Virus record (IMG/VR): IMGVR_UViG_3300034158_000010
Coordinates: 21,303 to 85,302 of that record
Strand: one strand, 5' to 3'
Source: a virus
Length of the DNA stretch: 64,000 nucleotides
In this document: in pieces, positions 7,220-14,798 of the stretch
How positions within the stretch are numbered: position 1 is the stretch's first letter
Layout of the letters: each line of letters starts with the position of its first letter
Notes under the pieces: generated by a model
The model's input: only the letters and a program-made list of their open reading frames with translations
The model's database searches: none
Told to the model about the DNA's origin: nothing
Made by a program: the position numbers and the translations under genes

Positions 7220-7674
7220 TATTCGGCGCTCGCTTGCTCAGTTTTGAAAGATTCGTTTGCATAGTAGTCAACCATACTCACACGTGAAATGTGTTTAATG
7301 GTTTTACCGTTAGCTAAGGTTTGATCGTGCTCGGTGTCGACACAGAAAAGAGAGTACCATTCTTCGTGTACCTCAAGTTCTGTTAGGTCAGTGCAATCGT
7401 AACCCTCAGGACCTTGGCTTGGTCTACCCGGCTTAGGTAGGTATTCGGCAAGTCCGCAGATGGCACTACCATGGAATCGCAACCGGTGATGTCTGGTCGG
7501 ATTGAAGGTGAATTCTTTTGTATCGGCTGGGTTCCACAACATCAGGTGGTTAGCCGCTTCAGTAGATTCCAGATAATAGTTACGGGTACCGATCATGATG
7601 CCAACAGCATGACCATGTTCATTAACCCAGCGAACACAACCGGGACCGTCTTCAACCTGTTTAATGTGTGCCAT
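7219..7674 (-). CDS. Hypothetical protein upstream of nrdB, 151 aa
   Basis: AAAGG ribosome site before ATG; the stop overlaps the nrdB start. No recognised family. Has a histidine/arginine-rich 'TRHHRLRFHG' and several tryptophans; no membrane segment. Coupling to nrdB suggests it is expressed with it, but I cannot assign a role in nucleotide metabolism. Confidence 0.7.
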   Translation of the reverse strand: MAHIKQVEDGPGCVRWVNEHGHAVGIMIGTRNYYLESTEAANHLMLWNPADTKEFTFNPTRHHRLRFHGSAICGLAEYLPKPGRPSQGPEGYDCTDLTELEVHEEWYSLFCVDTEHDQTLANGKTIKHISRVSMVDYYANESFKTEQASAE

Positions 7675-7757
7675 TGAATTACCTTTGCGTGAGTTGTGGT
7701 TTTGTCTGTACTAGATCTTGCTATGCGGTATTCTTTTATTAGAACCTGTTTAAAGCC

Positions 7758-7765
7758 TATATTAC
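7758..7765 (+). promoter_or_regulatory. Early-type promoter TATATTAC
   Basis: Context TTTAAAGCCTATATTACA, 29 bases before the ATG at 7794. The octamer is identical to the published phiKZ early promoter consensus and recurs here at 8760, 12629, 17059, 33717 and 63916. Confidence 0.75.
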
Positions 7766-7793
7766 ATTTGTGAATTAACTAAGAGTAATAACC

Positions 7794-8180
7794 ATGAAAC
7801 GTCTTGATCTGGAACTGATTACCCGTAACTCGTTCAACAGTCAACGCAGCTATGAGGCTGCCATTTATGCCGCCCAAACCATCAACATGCTGCGCCAGTT
7901 TTCTAAGCAGGGTTATCTTATCCTGAACTACGAGAACGTTGTAAAGCTGGATGCTAAGATCGTTCTGGATGACGATGGCCAATTCCAGTTCATCGTGATC
8001 AGTGACCATGAGAAAGCCAACGTGATGCTGGTTGGTGATGAGTCTGTTACCTGCGCTGGTAAACGCGGTGAGCCGGATAGCGAAAAGATTTACTGCACCA
8101 AGAAGACCATTCGTGAGTTCTTCAAACTGTGGCGAGTATGTCAGATCACCAATGTACTTAAAGCAGTCGACATCGCTTAA
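7794..8180 (+). CDS. Hypothetical early protein, 128 aa
   Basis: First gene after the TATATTAC motif. Mixed alpha/beta protein with 'GQFQFIVISDHEKANVMLVG' in the middle and a basic C-terminal third. No family recognised. Position suggests early expression. Confidence 0.75.
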   Translation: MKRLDLELITRNSFNSQRSYEAAIYAAQTINMLRQFSKQGYLILNYENVVKLDAKIVLDDDGQFQFIVISDHEKANVMLVGDESVTCAGKRGEPDSEKIYCTKKTIREFFKLWRVCQITNVLKAVDIA

Positions 8181-8207
8181 CCCAAACCCAAATCAAGGAG
8201 TATCCCC

Positions 8208-8738
8208 ATGTCTCACATGAAAGGCTGTGATGTTGTAGTGCTGGAAGATTCGGACAAGGTCGATACTAACCCGACCAACGCCGAGATCATTATCGACCAG
8301 GAGTCGATCAATCGTCGTGTCCCTGCGTGCTTTCAGGCTTTACTGTCTGAAGCCCACAAAGACGTGGTCGTTGAAGATATTGAAGATCGCCTGCGTTCGG
8401 GTAACTTCAATGCTGACCTCGATGGTGATACCCCACCACCGATGTTTGAATTCTTTGCTGGTCGTCTGGCTGCGCTGTTGGAAAAACGTCGCATCAAACT
8501 GTCCACTGAGAAAATGGTCTGGTTCACCCTGCGTACCGAACCTAATGGTGACGTATACCTCAACTGGCCAATCAGTGCATACATGCCTGTCAGCGCCGGT
8601 GGTATCTATCATGATCAGAAGGTACAACGTGCCTGCACTCGACTGAAAGGTCGTGCACATATCAAAGGTATCCGGGTCACTGGCTCCGTCAAACCATCGG
8701 CAATCCCGATGTACTTTGAATGGGTCGACACCGAATAA
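8208..8738 (+). CDS. Hypothetical early protein, 176 aa
   Basis: Starts MSHMKGCDVV after AAGGAG. Acidic N-terminal half, a second half with 'WFTLRTEPNGDVYLNWPIS' strands. No family recognised. Second gene of the early block. Confidence 0.75.
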   Translation: MSHMKGCDVVVLEDSDKVDTNPTNAEIIIDQESINRRVPACFQALLSEAHKDVVVEDIEDRLRSGNFNADLDGDTPPPMFEFFAGRLAALLEKRRIKLSTEKMVWFTLRTEPNGDVYLNWPISAYMPVSAGGIYHDQKVQRACTRLKGRAHIKGIRVTGSVKPSAIPMYFEWVDTE

Positions 8739-8759
8739 CATTAGAACCGTTTTAAACGC

Positions 8760-8767
8760 TATATTAC
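8760..8767 (+). promoter_or_regulatory. Early-type promoter TATATTAC
   Basis: Context TTTTAAACGCTATATTACAT, 37 bases before the ATG at 8804. It is a second start within the same early block. Confidence 0.75.
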
Positions 8768-8803
8768 ATTTGCGAATAAACTAACTAGATGGAGTTACAC
8801 CTC

Positions 8804-9145
8804 ATGGAACACTGCGAAGTTAAAGACCAAATCCAAGTCGCTCTGCTGGCCGTTACCTCTGAACTGTTCGGACGGTTGTGGGTTGAGTTTGGCGACCATG
8901 GTATTCCATCGATGAACATCTGGGAAGAGTCGAAAGCGATCGAAGTACAGCATGAAGAAGGCGTGTACAACATCCACATCCGTGTGGGTGAAAGCCAGAT
9001 CGAAATGGTCTGGTCTGAAGAAATGAAATACGTCGCTGGTAAAGACGGTATTAAGTCTTATGACTTTGGTACCGCTACTCGTGACGAACTGTCCCAGGCC
9101 GGTAGTCTGGTAATGATGTACTTTGCTCAATGCATGTCTCTCTAA
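8804..9145 (+). CDS. Hypothetical early protein, 113 aa
   Basis: I start it at MEHCEVKDQ because GGAG lies 8 bases upstream; the in-frame ATG at 8789 has no ribosome site. Acidic protein, no family recognised. Confidence 0.75.
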   Translation: MEHCEVKDQIQVALLAVTSELFGRLWVEFGDHGIPSMNIWEESKAIEVQHEEGVYNIHIRVGESQIEMVWSEEMKYVAGKDGIKSYDFGTATRDELSQAGSLVMMYFAQCMSL

Positions 9146-9155
9146 GGAATCTGTA

Positions 9156-9665
9156 ATGTCTGATCTTACTCGCTTGTACGAAATCCAACACGACATCGGT
9201 GTCATCGTAAGCAATGGCATCAATGCTCACATGGGTACCGATAAAGAGCGTGAGTTCATGAACCTGTGCATGGACGCAGGTTTGGCTGTAGTTCGTAAAC
9301 TGCGCGATCTGGTTGATGTCGGTTTGACTTTCGATATCTGGAAGACCTACTACATCAACGAGTCCATCAATAACGAATTGATGGATCGCCTGGACAACGC
9401 CGACGGTGACCTGAAGAAACTGCACGCTGAAGTAGCTGCAATGGATTTGACCGAGTACTACGAGACTGACGTGGTTCCACACGCTACCCTCGAAGCACTG
9501 AACGCTCAGGTTGAACAACTGGTTGAGAATCATGCGATGCTGCGTGAGATCTGGGCCGAGGAAGATGAAGAAGGCGAACTGGTTGAAGTTCGTGATCCGA
9601 ATACACCTACCCTCGATCCAGAAATGCGTGTGCACTTCGATTCGACACTCGTCAAAAAAGATTGA
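9156..9665 (+). CDS. Hypothetical early protein, 169 aa; paralogue of 9731-10159
   Basis: Start MSDLTRLYEI has AAGGA upstream. Largely helical and acidic. Shares 'LTEYYETDVVP' with 'HAYYEADVLP' of the gene at 9731, in both cases about 40 residues before a helical C-terminus, so the two are probably duplicates. Function unknown. Confidence 0.7.
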   Translation: MSDLTRLYEIQHDIGVIVSNGINAHMGTDKEREFMNLCMDAGLAVVRKLRDLVDVGLTFDIWKTYYINESINNELMDRLDNADGDLKKLHAEVAAMDLTEYYETDVVPHATLEALNAQVEQLVENHAMLREIWAEEDEEGELVEVRDPNTPTLDPEMRVHFDSTLVKKD

Positions 9666-9730
9666 CCCGTAACATCAAACCCTTTACTATGGTTTCACCA
9701 AATCAAATAACCCCCTAGGAGTAATACCCC

Positions 9731-10159
9731 ATGTTCGATATCAAATTGTCCAACGTTGCTGGCTATGCTGAAATCCAACGTGCCGTCATCGCCAAGGCGT
9801 ATGACCAAGCACAGGTAGCAGCGATGAACCACGATCTGGTTTACATGGAGGCACTGCGTGCTGACACCGTAACTGGTCTGAACTTCACCATCGAGTGCAT
9901 CGAGAAGAAGTACGACTACTACACCTGGTTCGCTGGTAGCAACTACATCAGCCGTACCAGTAAAGTAGCTGCGCTGGATACCAGCGGCGAGTTGCTCGCT
10001 ATCTTCAATCGCATGGAAAGCCTGGACGCTCACGCTTACTACGAAGCTGACGTTCTGCCGATCATGTCCACACCGATCAGCATCCTGCTGCAAGGTCGTG
10101 CCGAGATCCTGGAAGTACTGGATCAAGCGATCGAGGAAATGCGCAAGCTGCGTAAGTAA
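9731..10159 (+). CDS. Hypothetical early protein, 142 aa; paralogue of 9156-9665
   Basis: Starts MFDIKLSNVAG after AGGAG. Carries 'YYEADVLP' near residue 105 and a helical 'LEVLDQAIEEMRKLRK' end. It is the last gene before a convergent terminator shared with nrdA. Confidence 0.7.
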   Translation: MFDIKLSNVAGYAEIQRAVIAKAYDQAQVAAMNHDLVYMEALRADTVTGLNFTIECIEKKYDYYTWFAGSNYISRTSKVAALDTSGELLAIFNRMESLDAHAYYEADVLPIMSTPISILLQGRAEILEVLDQAIEEMRKLRK

Positions 10160-10167
10160 CGGCATAA

Positions 10168-10192
10168 AGCCCCTACCATTACGGTAGGGGCT
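10168..10192. terminator. Bidirectional terminator
   Basis: AGCCCCTACC-ATTAC-GGTAGGGGCT between convergent genes, preceded by CGGCATAA and followed by a T-rich stretch. Confidence 0.75.
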
Positions 10193-10215
10193 CTAAGCTT
10201 TTCTTTTTTGTTACT

Positions 10216-12507
10216 TTACATCTTGCATGCGCCGCTAGCGCAATCGGTATCCTCGGTTACGTTACCTTGTGCAGACTCCATAGCTTCCAACGAGAGGTTA
10301 GCTGTGGTTTCGGTATTGAAGTAGTAACGTGTCTTCATACCCATCTGAACTTGATAGAAGTAGTTCTTCAACAGTTCGTTAGAATCGATCTGTTCTTTAC
10401 CGATGATTCGGCGCCACAGGTCAGCACTGATAGACTGGTCACAGAACTTCTGGATGATAGCGTAGCAATCAATCATGTCCTTAGTAGGGATATCCCATGC
10501 CAATTCGTATTTGTAGGCTGGATCATCCCCGTATGGAGCTGCCCAGTACAGCAAGTTGTTCTGATCGTTCTTAGACAGAGTCAGGCGACGTACAGGATAC
10601 ACGCCATTAGCTCCCCCAAGCGCTTTAGAGCTACTTTCACCCGGCATGTAAGCACAGAGTACGCTGTGACCAATACCACCGTTAGCGATGATCTTAGCGC
10701 GTAGTTCTTCCCACTTGTAGTAGGAGTCGAATGGAGTACCATCTTTCTTGATCTTGTCTACCGAACGCTTGTAGGTATCGATAGGCAACCAACCCGAAGG
10801 CCAGAGAGTCTTGTGCATCCAAGGTGCCAGACCACGTTCCTGAGAGATCTTCAAGGAAGCTTCAATCAGATAGAACATGTGACGTTCAGCGATGAAGTGA
10901 ATCTCTTGTTTACCAGCATCACTGGAATACTTGAGACCTTCACGAGCCATGTGTGTAGCCAGGCCCATGATACCAACACCAGCAGACATCCGAGACTTAG
11001 CAGTCAGCTCCAAGTGTGGGAACACGTAGCTGGAGTTCAGGATGCAGTAGTCAATCATCTTCAGAGCATAGTAGCAAACCTTCTGGTAAGTTTCTTTGTC
11101 CGGGATGTTCTCAATCGACACAGCGGCCAGAGAACAAGTAGCGATCTCGCCACGACCATGGTCTTCTGTAGAGTACAGATCCATCATGTCGTAGTAAGGG
11201 GCGGTTGGTTCAGCGATCTCCATGCACAGGTTCGAGGAACGAATAGGTTCTTTGAATGGAGTGTGACGGTTCATCTCATCGATCTGACCAACGTAGGCTA
11301 CGCCGGTTTCTTGAGCTTCTACCAGAGACGTCCGCAGTACGTCACGAGCAGATGCCCAGTGCTTCACGAACGTTTCATCAGCTTCATACTTAGCGTACAG
11401 AGTCTTGAACAGTTCGATGTCTTTACCGTAGAACGCTTCGTGCAGATCAGGAGCGGTGTATGGGTTGAAAGCGAAGATAGGTTCTTTCTTCATTGCCTTC
11501 TGTGCAAAGTGAGCGTTAGCCAACATTGCGAAGTGCATGTCACGGTTACGACGGTCCTCAGTCGAACGTGGGTTACGCAGGGCTTGGATCATGTCTGCTT
11601 CTTGGTCGAAAGCTTCGAAGAAACAGGTTACAGCACCACCGCGACCAGCTTGGGTGTTAGCTACGATGGACTTACCCATCGAGTCGTAGTACTTCTTCTT
11701 ACCATGGTGCAAGAACAAGCCATTGCGTACAGCATCGCCAACAGAACGAGTCATGATGTTAACACCAATGCCCGCAGACATCTGTGTCATTTTGTCGCCG
11801 ATGTAGTTCCCGATAGCGAGCGAAGTGCCATTATCACCAGAAGCAAAAAGGCAGCAGCTAGCGAAGCCCCGGTGAACAGTACCAAGGTTAATGTAATTAG
11901 GAGTAGGTGCCGACAACTGCTTACGAGCAAAGAGTTCGTAATAATCGCGTACCACTTGGAGACGAGTTGCTTTAGGCTCATTCTCAGCAAGGGCCATGGC
12001 CATGCGCATATAAGTAAATTGAGGTGACTCATATTCAGCTCCGGTTACTCGATTACCCAGAGCGTACTTCTTACGGATCTGGTGCAGGGCGAAGTGTGGT
12101 TGTTCGAAGTCGATCTCATGGTTAATGAACTTCTCGATCTTCAGGTAGTCTTGAGTGGTATACTTGAGTTTGACCATCAGACCATCTTGTTGCATGCGAG
12201 TGTGCAGTGCTTTAACAGTCGGGATACCATTGGTGCCGTAAAGGTTCTTGTGAATCCACACGGCGTACAGGCGACCGGCCAACAAGTAGTGAGACCAAGT
12301 ACGGTATGCCAGAATGGTTTCGATCAGGTGCATCTGGAAATCTTGCGATGACACTACCTCAGGCATAGTAGCGGTAGCTTCCATTACGATAGAAGTCCAA
12401 TCTACTTTATCCTTAAGGTGCTCGGTACCCCACTCCATCCAGCGGTTAGGCTTTGCCGGATTAAAGGCTTCGTGGGTTAGGTCGAGTTTGATGATGGTCT
12501 TGATCAT
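10216..12507 (-). CDS. nrdA: Class Ia ribonucleotide reductase, large (alpha) subunit
   Basis: 763 residues, close to the usual ~760. Reduces NDPs to dNDPs. Active-site set is complete: C218 ('FASCCLF'), N426-x-C428-x-E430 ('SSNLCMEI'), partner C458 ('ATCSLA'), radical-transfer Y728-Y729 ('KTRYYFNT') and the C-terminal redox pair C756/C761 ('DCASGACKM'). The N-terminal ~90 residues have roughly the length of an ATP-cone but no 'VxKRDG'-type signature, so allosteric activity control by dATP may be lost (inference). A TATGTTTA motif lies 44 bases upstream on the minus strand. Separated from nrdB by a plus-strand early block. Confidence 0.96.
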   Translation of the reverse strand: MIKTIIKLDLTHEAFNPAKPNRWMEWGTEHLKDKVDWTSIVMEATATMPEVVSSQDFQMHLIETILAYRTWSHYLLAGRLYAVWIHKNLYGTNGIPTVKALHTRMQQDGLMVKLKYTTQDYLKIEKFINHEIDFEQPHFALHQIRKKYALGNRVTGAEYESPQFTYMRMAMALAENEPKATRLQVVRDYYELFARKQLSAPTPNYINLGTVHRGFASCCLFASGDNGTSLAIGNYIGDKMTQMSAGIGVNIMTRSVGDAVRNGLFLHHGKKKYYDSMGKSIVANTQAGRGGAVTCFFEAFDQEADMIQALRNPRSTEDRRNRDMHFAMLANAHFAQKAMKKEPIFAFNPYTAPDLHEAFYGKDIELFKTLYAKYEADETFVKHWASARDVLRTSLVEAQETGVAYVGQIDEMNRHTPFKEPIRSSNLCMEIAEPTAPYYDMMDLYSTEDHGRGEIATCSLAAVSIENIPDKETYQKVCYYALKMIDYCILNSSYVFPHLELTAKSRMSAGVGIMGLATHMAREGLKYSSDAGKQEIHFIAERHMFYLIEASLKISQERGLAPWMHKTLWPSGWLPIDTYKRSVDKIKKDGTPFDSYYKWEELRAKIIANGGIGHSVLCAYMPGESSSKALGGANGVYPVRRLTLSKNDQNNLLYWAAPYGDDPAYKYELAWDIPTKDMIDCYAIIQKFCDQSISADLWRRIIGKEQIDSNELLKNYFYQVQMGMKTRYYFNTETTANLSLEAMESAQGNVTEDTDCASGACKM

Positions 12508-12550
12508 TGGGTTATTTCCAGTTCGGTGTATTGGTGTGTGATTTGGTAAC

Positions 12551-12558
12551 TAAACATA
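12551..12558 (-). promoter_or_regulatory. Possible late promoter motif TATGTTTA
   Basis: TATGTTTA on the minus strand 44 bases before nrdA. The same octamer precedes the tail sheath gene (28996) and the minus-strand gene at 61276-62361 (62386). phiKZ late promoters are known to centre on TATG; the assignment here is inference from three occurrences. Confidence 0.35.
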
Positions 12559-12606
12559 CTCTTTACCTGTCAAGTAAATTTAAACATCCTCTGGTCTTGC
12601 ATAAGG

Positions 12607-12636
12607 TTGACAGAATTTATTACAAGTTTATATTAC
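12607..12636 (+). promoter_or_regulatory. TATATTAC promoter with a sigma70-like -35 box
   Basis: TATATTAC at 12629-12636, 39 bases before the ATG at 12675. TTGACA lies at 12607-12612, 16 bases from TATATT, so this copy also looks like a host sigma70 promoter. The other TATATTAC copies do not have such a -35 box. Confidence 0.65.
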
Positions 12637-12674
12637 TCCTATGAGAATACCTAACTATGTTAAAAGAGGTGATT

Positions 12675-13205
12675 ATGGACATTAAGAAACTGGTACCCCA
12701 ATTCGATCGTAACGATGTAAACATGGGCACTTTGTTTGATATTCCAACGGGTAAGTTAACGGTGCCTGCGGCTCTGACTGAAGACGACATGCTGAATGGT
12801 TCAGGTAAAATCATCGGTGCATTGGCTGCGCATCAAGCGTACCATCCACAATCCAATAGCAAGAATATGTATCTGCTCCACCTGCTGGAGAAAGGTATCG
12901 AAGAGACTAAGGGTGGCACCGTAGAGCGCTTCAGGTACGCGTGTAACCTGTTTACTCTGATGGGCTTCATCGTTAAGTGGGACGGTACTACAAACGCCCC
13001 ACAGGTCACGTGGTACGATACTGAAGGTTTCTCAGTAGACTGGGATATTAATGGGTACATCAAGTCTAAGCTGTATGACGACTTCACTCCACCAGCCGAT
13101 GACGTTAAGTTGGGTGAACACTTCCATGCGCAAGTAGCTAACCTGAAAGCTAACCAGAAGAACGTCGTAGATATCACCATCGACTCTTACTCAGATCTAA
13201 CGTAA
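12675..13205 (+). CDS. Hypothetical early protein, 176 aa
   Basis: Start MDIKKLVPQF chosen because AGAGGTG sits just upstream; the ATG at 12657 lacks a site. Soluble protein with 'FTLMGFIVKWDG' and 'VTWYDTEGFSVDWDI' strands. No family recognised. Monocistronic between its promoter and the terminator at 13212. Confidence 0.75.
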   Translation: MDIKKLVPQFDRNDVNMGTLFDIPTGKLTVPAALTEDDMLNGSGKIIGALAAHQAYHPQSNSKNMYLLHLLEKGIEETKGGTVERFRYACNLFTLMGFIVKWDGTTNAPQVTWYDTEGFSVDWDINGYIKSKLYDDFTPPADDVKLGEHFHAQVANLKANQKNVVDITIDSYSDLT

Positions 13206-13211
13206 ACGAAT

Positions 13212-13229
13212 CCCTACCTTCGGGTAGGG
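13212..13229 (+). terminator. Hairpin terminator
   Basis: CCCTACC-TTCG-GGTAGGG, extended by AACGA/TCGTT flanks that also pair, then a T-rich tail. Confidence 0.75.
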
Positions 13230-13294
13230 GTTACTCGTTTCTTTTTACTGGGTAGCACCTAGTCTATGTAATGGTATTTTCGGAGTATCCTCTA

Positions 13295-13660
13295 ATGGCT
13301 CTTTATTCTGCTTTAACCCCAGTGCTAGAAGCACACCAGTGGCATCGTAATGGTGACCACCCAGAAGACCGTACAATCAACCGTATCAACACAGGTCGAG
13401 TAATCCAAAGACATCCAACATATCGACGCGGTGCAGATCACCGTGTACCTTGTTACCTATGTGGTAAACCAATGGGGTTACATGGTATCATCAATCCCAT
13501 TGTTTATATCCCCGAAGAAGATACCACTAACTCTGTATGTCCAGGTGATTACATCATCACTCATCGGTCTGAGAAAAATGGACTGACCAGAGGATATACT
13601 GTGTACAAGCAACAACTCTTCGACTTTTTCTATGGTCCATACAAGGAACCAACCGAATGA
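13295..13660 (+). CDS. Small phage protein with a PGD-YII module, 121 aa
   Basis: Start MALYSALTPV follows CGGAG. The protein has 'HQWHRNGDHP' near the N-terminus and 'PGDYIITHRS' followed by 'QQLFDFFYGPY' at the end. That order resembles a widespread small phage protein type in which a W-x-NGD-P segment is followed by PGDWII and F-x3-Y; the role of that type is not known to me. An inserted 'CYLCGKPMGLHG' segment could bind a metal. Confidence 0.6.
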   Translation: MALYSALTPVLEAHQWHRNGDHPEDRTINRINTGRVIQRHPTYRRGADHRVPCYLCGKPMGLHGIINPIVYIPEEDTTNSVCPGDYIITHRSEKNGLTRGYTVYKQQLFDFFYGPYKEPTE

Positions 13661-14211
13661 CTCTGATTGCCAAACCCGCTATCGACGATAACAACGTCCT
13701 CAATGAGATCGCTCGTGACTGCTTGGTCACCACTGATGATCCTAACACCACCATGCTGCGCCGTGGTTTCAAACTGCTCACCGAAGACGGGGTTGTACAT
13801 GAACTGTCCTTTGCACAACTGGACGGTTTGATTAACATTCTGGATCTGTCTCGTGACGTAGCGGGTATTACCCCACTCCAGTATGTGATCACCACCTACG
13901 ACATCAAAGACCTGTTGGATATGGGCACAGCTGGTTGGCTCGTACCTGAGTACTCGATCACGGTTATGCACAACATCAAGACCGTTCGATTCGAAGGCCG
14001 TCTGACTCAAGTAGGTCACGCTGATAAAGAGTTCAGCTTTGCATTGGGCGACTTTGACTTCATTCAACAGTTTAGCCTGAGCCGTGTGATTTCTACACAA
14101 GCTGAACAACTGAAGGTAGCTGCTGGTACCTTCGACATGTCCTACGTTTATACGTTCGGTCCAGAAGGCATCACCCTGAAGACACTGGAGCTAACTCACA
14201 ATGAAGCTTAG
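13657..14211 (+). CDS. Hypothetical protein, 184 aa
   Basis: ATG overlaps the previous stop by 4 bases (ATGA) and its own end overlaps folA by 11, so the three are one translationally coupled unit. Soluble, mixed alpha/beta. No family recognised. Confidence 0.75.
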   Translation: MTLIAKPAIDDNNVLNEIARDCLVTTDDPNTTMLRRGFKLLTEDGVVHELSFAQLDGLINILDLSRDVAGITPLQYVITTYDIKDLLDMGTAGWLVPEYSITVMHNIKTVRFEGRLTQVGHADKEFSFALGDFDFIQQFSLSRVISTQAEQLKVAAGTFDMSYVYTFGPEGITLKTLELTHNEA

Positions 14212-14749
14212 TATGATCGTAGCACGCTCTCTGGATGATGTGATTGGTCAAGGTAATGGTATCCCTTGGGACTGTCCACCCGATATGATGAACTTCAAAG
14301 CCATTACGTCTGGTCCGGGTAAGGCTATCGCGATGGGTCGTAAGACTTGGGATTCCCTCCCTAAGAAGCCTTTGCCTAACCGCTTGAACATCGTTATTAC
14401 CAGTAACCCTGAGAACGTTACCGATGCCAATGAAGACGTCATCATCGTAGGTAGTATTGATGAGGCTATTAAGGTTGCAGGTAACTTGGATGTAGCTGAA
14501 CTTATCTTTATCGGTGGAGCTACTATCTACAATGAAGTAGTGCATCTGGTCGATGAGGTTCACCTGACTGAGATGAACTTGATGTTGGCTGAGTTGGTAG
14601 AGAACCCAACTAACGTTTTGTTTGAATACACCTTTCCTTGGTCACAGCATAACCCAGACCAGGATTGGGTTATCGTAGATCGCCACACGTGCTATGACGA
14701 CGACCAGAACGAGTTGTACGAATACTTCCACCTGCGCCGTAAGCGCTAG
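14201..14749 (+). CDS. folA: Dihydrofolate reductase
   Basis: 182 residues. NADPH-dependent reduction of dihydrofolate, needed when thymidylate synthase consumes folate. Motifs: 'VIGQGNGIPWDCPPD' containing W23 and the substrate-binding acid D28, 'MGRKTWDSL' (~45-53), 'PNRLNIVIT' (~59-67) and 'FIGGATIY' (~103-110). The C-terminus is about 20 residues longer than the E. coli type and ends in a basic 'HLRRKR'. No thymidylate synthase is in the window. The gene closes an operon and is followed by a convergent terminator. Confidence 0.95.
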   Translation: MKLSMIVARSLDDVIGQGNGIPWDCPPDMMNFKAITSGPGKAIAMGRKTWDSLPKKPLPNRLNIVITSNPENVTDANEDVIIVGSIDEAIKVAGNLDVAELIFIGGATIYNEVVHLVDEVHLTEMNLMLAELVENPTNVLFEYTFPWSQHNPDQDWVIVDRHTCYDDDQNELYEYFHLRRKR

Positions 14750-14759
14750 ACGACATATT

Positions 14760-14781
14760 GCCCCTACCAATCGGTAGGGGC
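14760..14781. terminator. Bidirectional terminator between folA and terminase
   Basis: GCCCCTACC-AATC-GGTAGGGGC followed by TTTATG on the plus strand and CAATATGTCG on the minus. Confidence 0.75.
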
Positions 14782-14798
14782 TTTATGCTGTTTCTTTT

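Noticed and set aside
10813-12027. 404-codon plus-strand open frame inside nrdA
   Set aside because: Antisense of a gene with complete RNR motifs; no ribosome site and no recognisable protein features.
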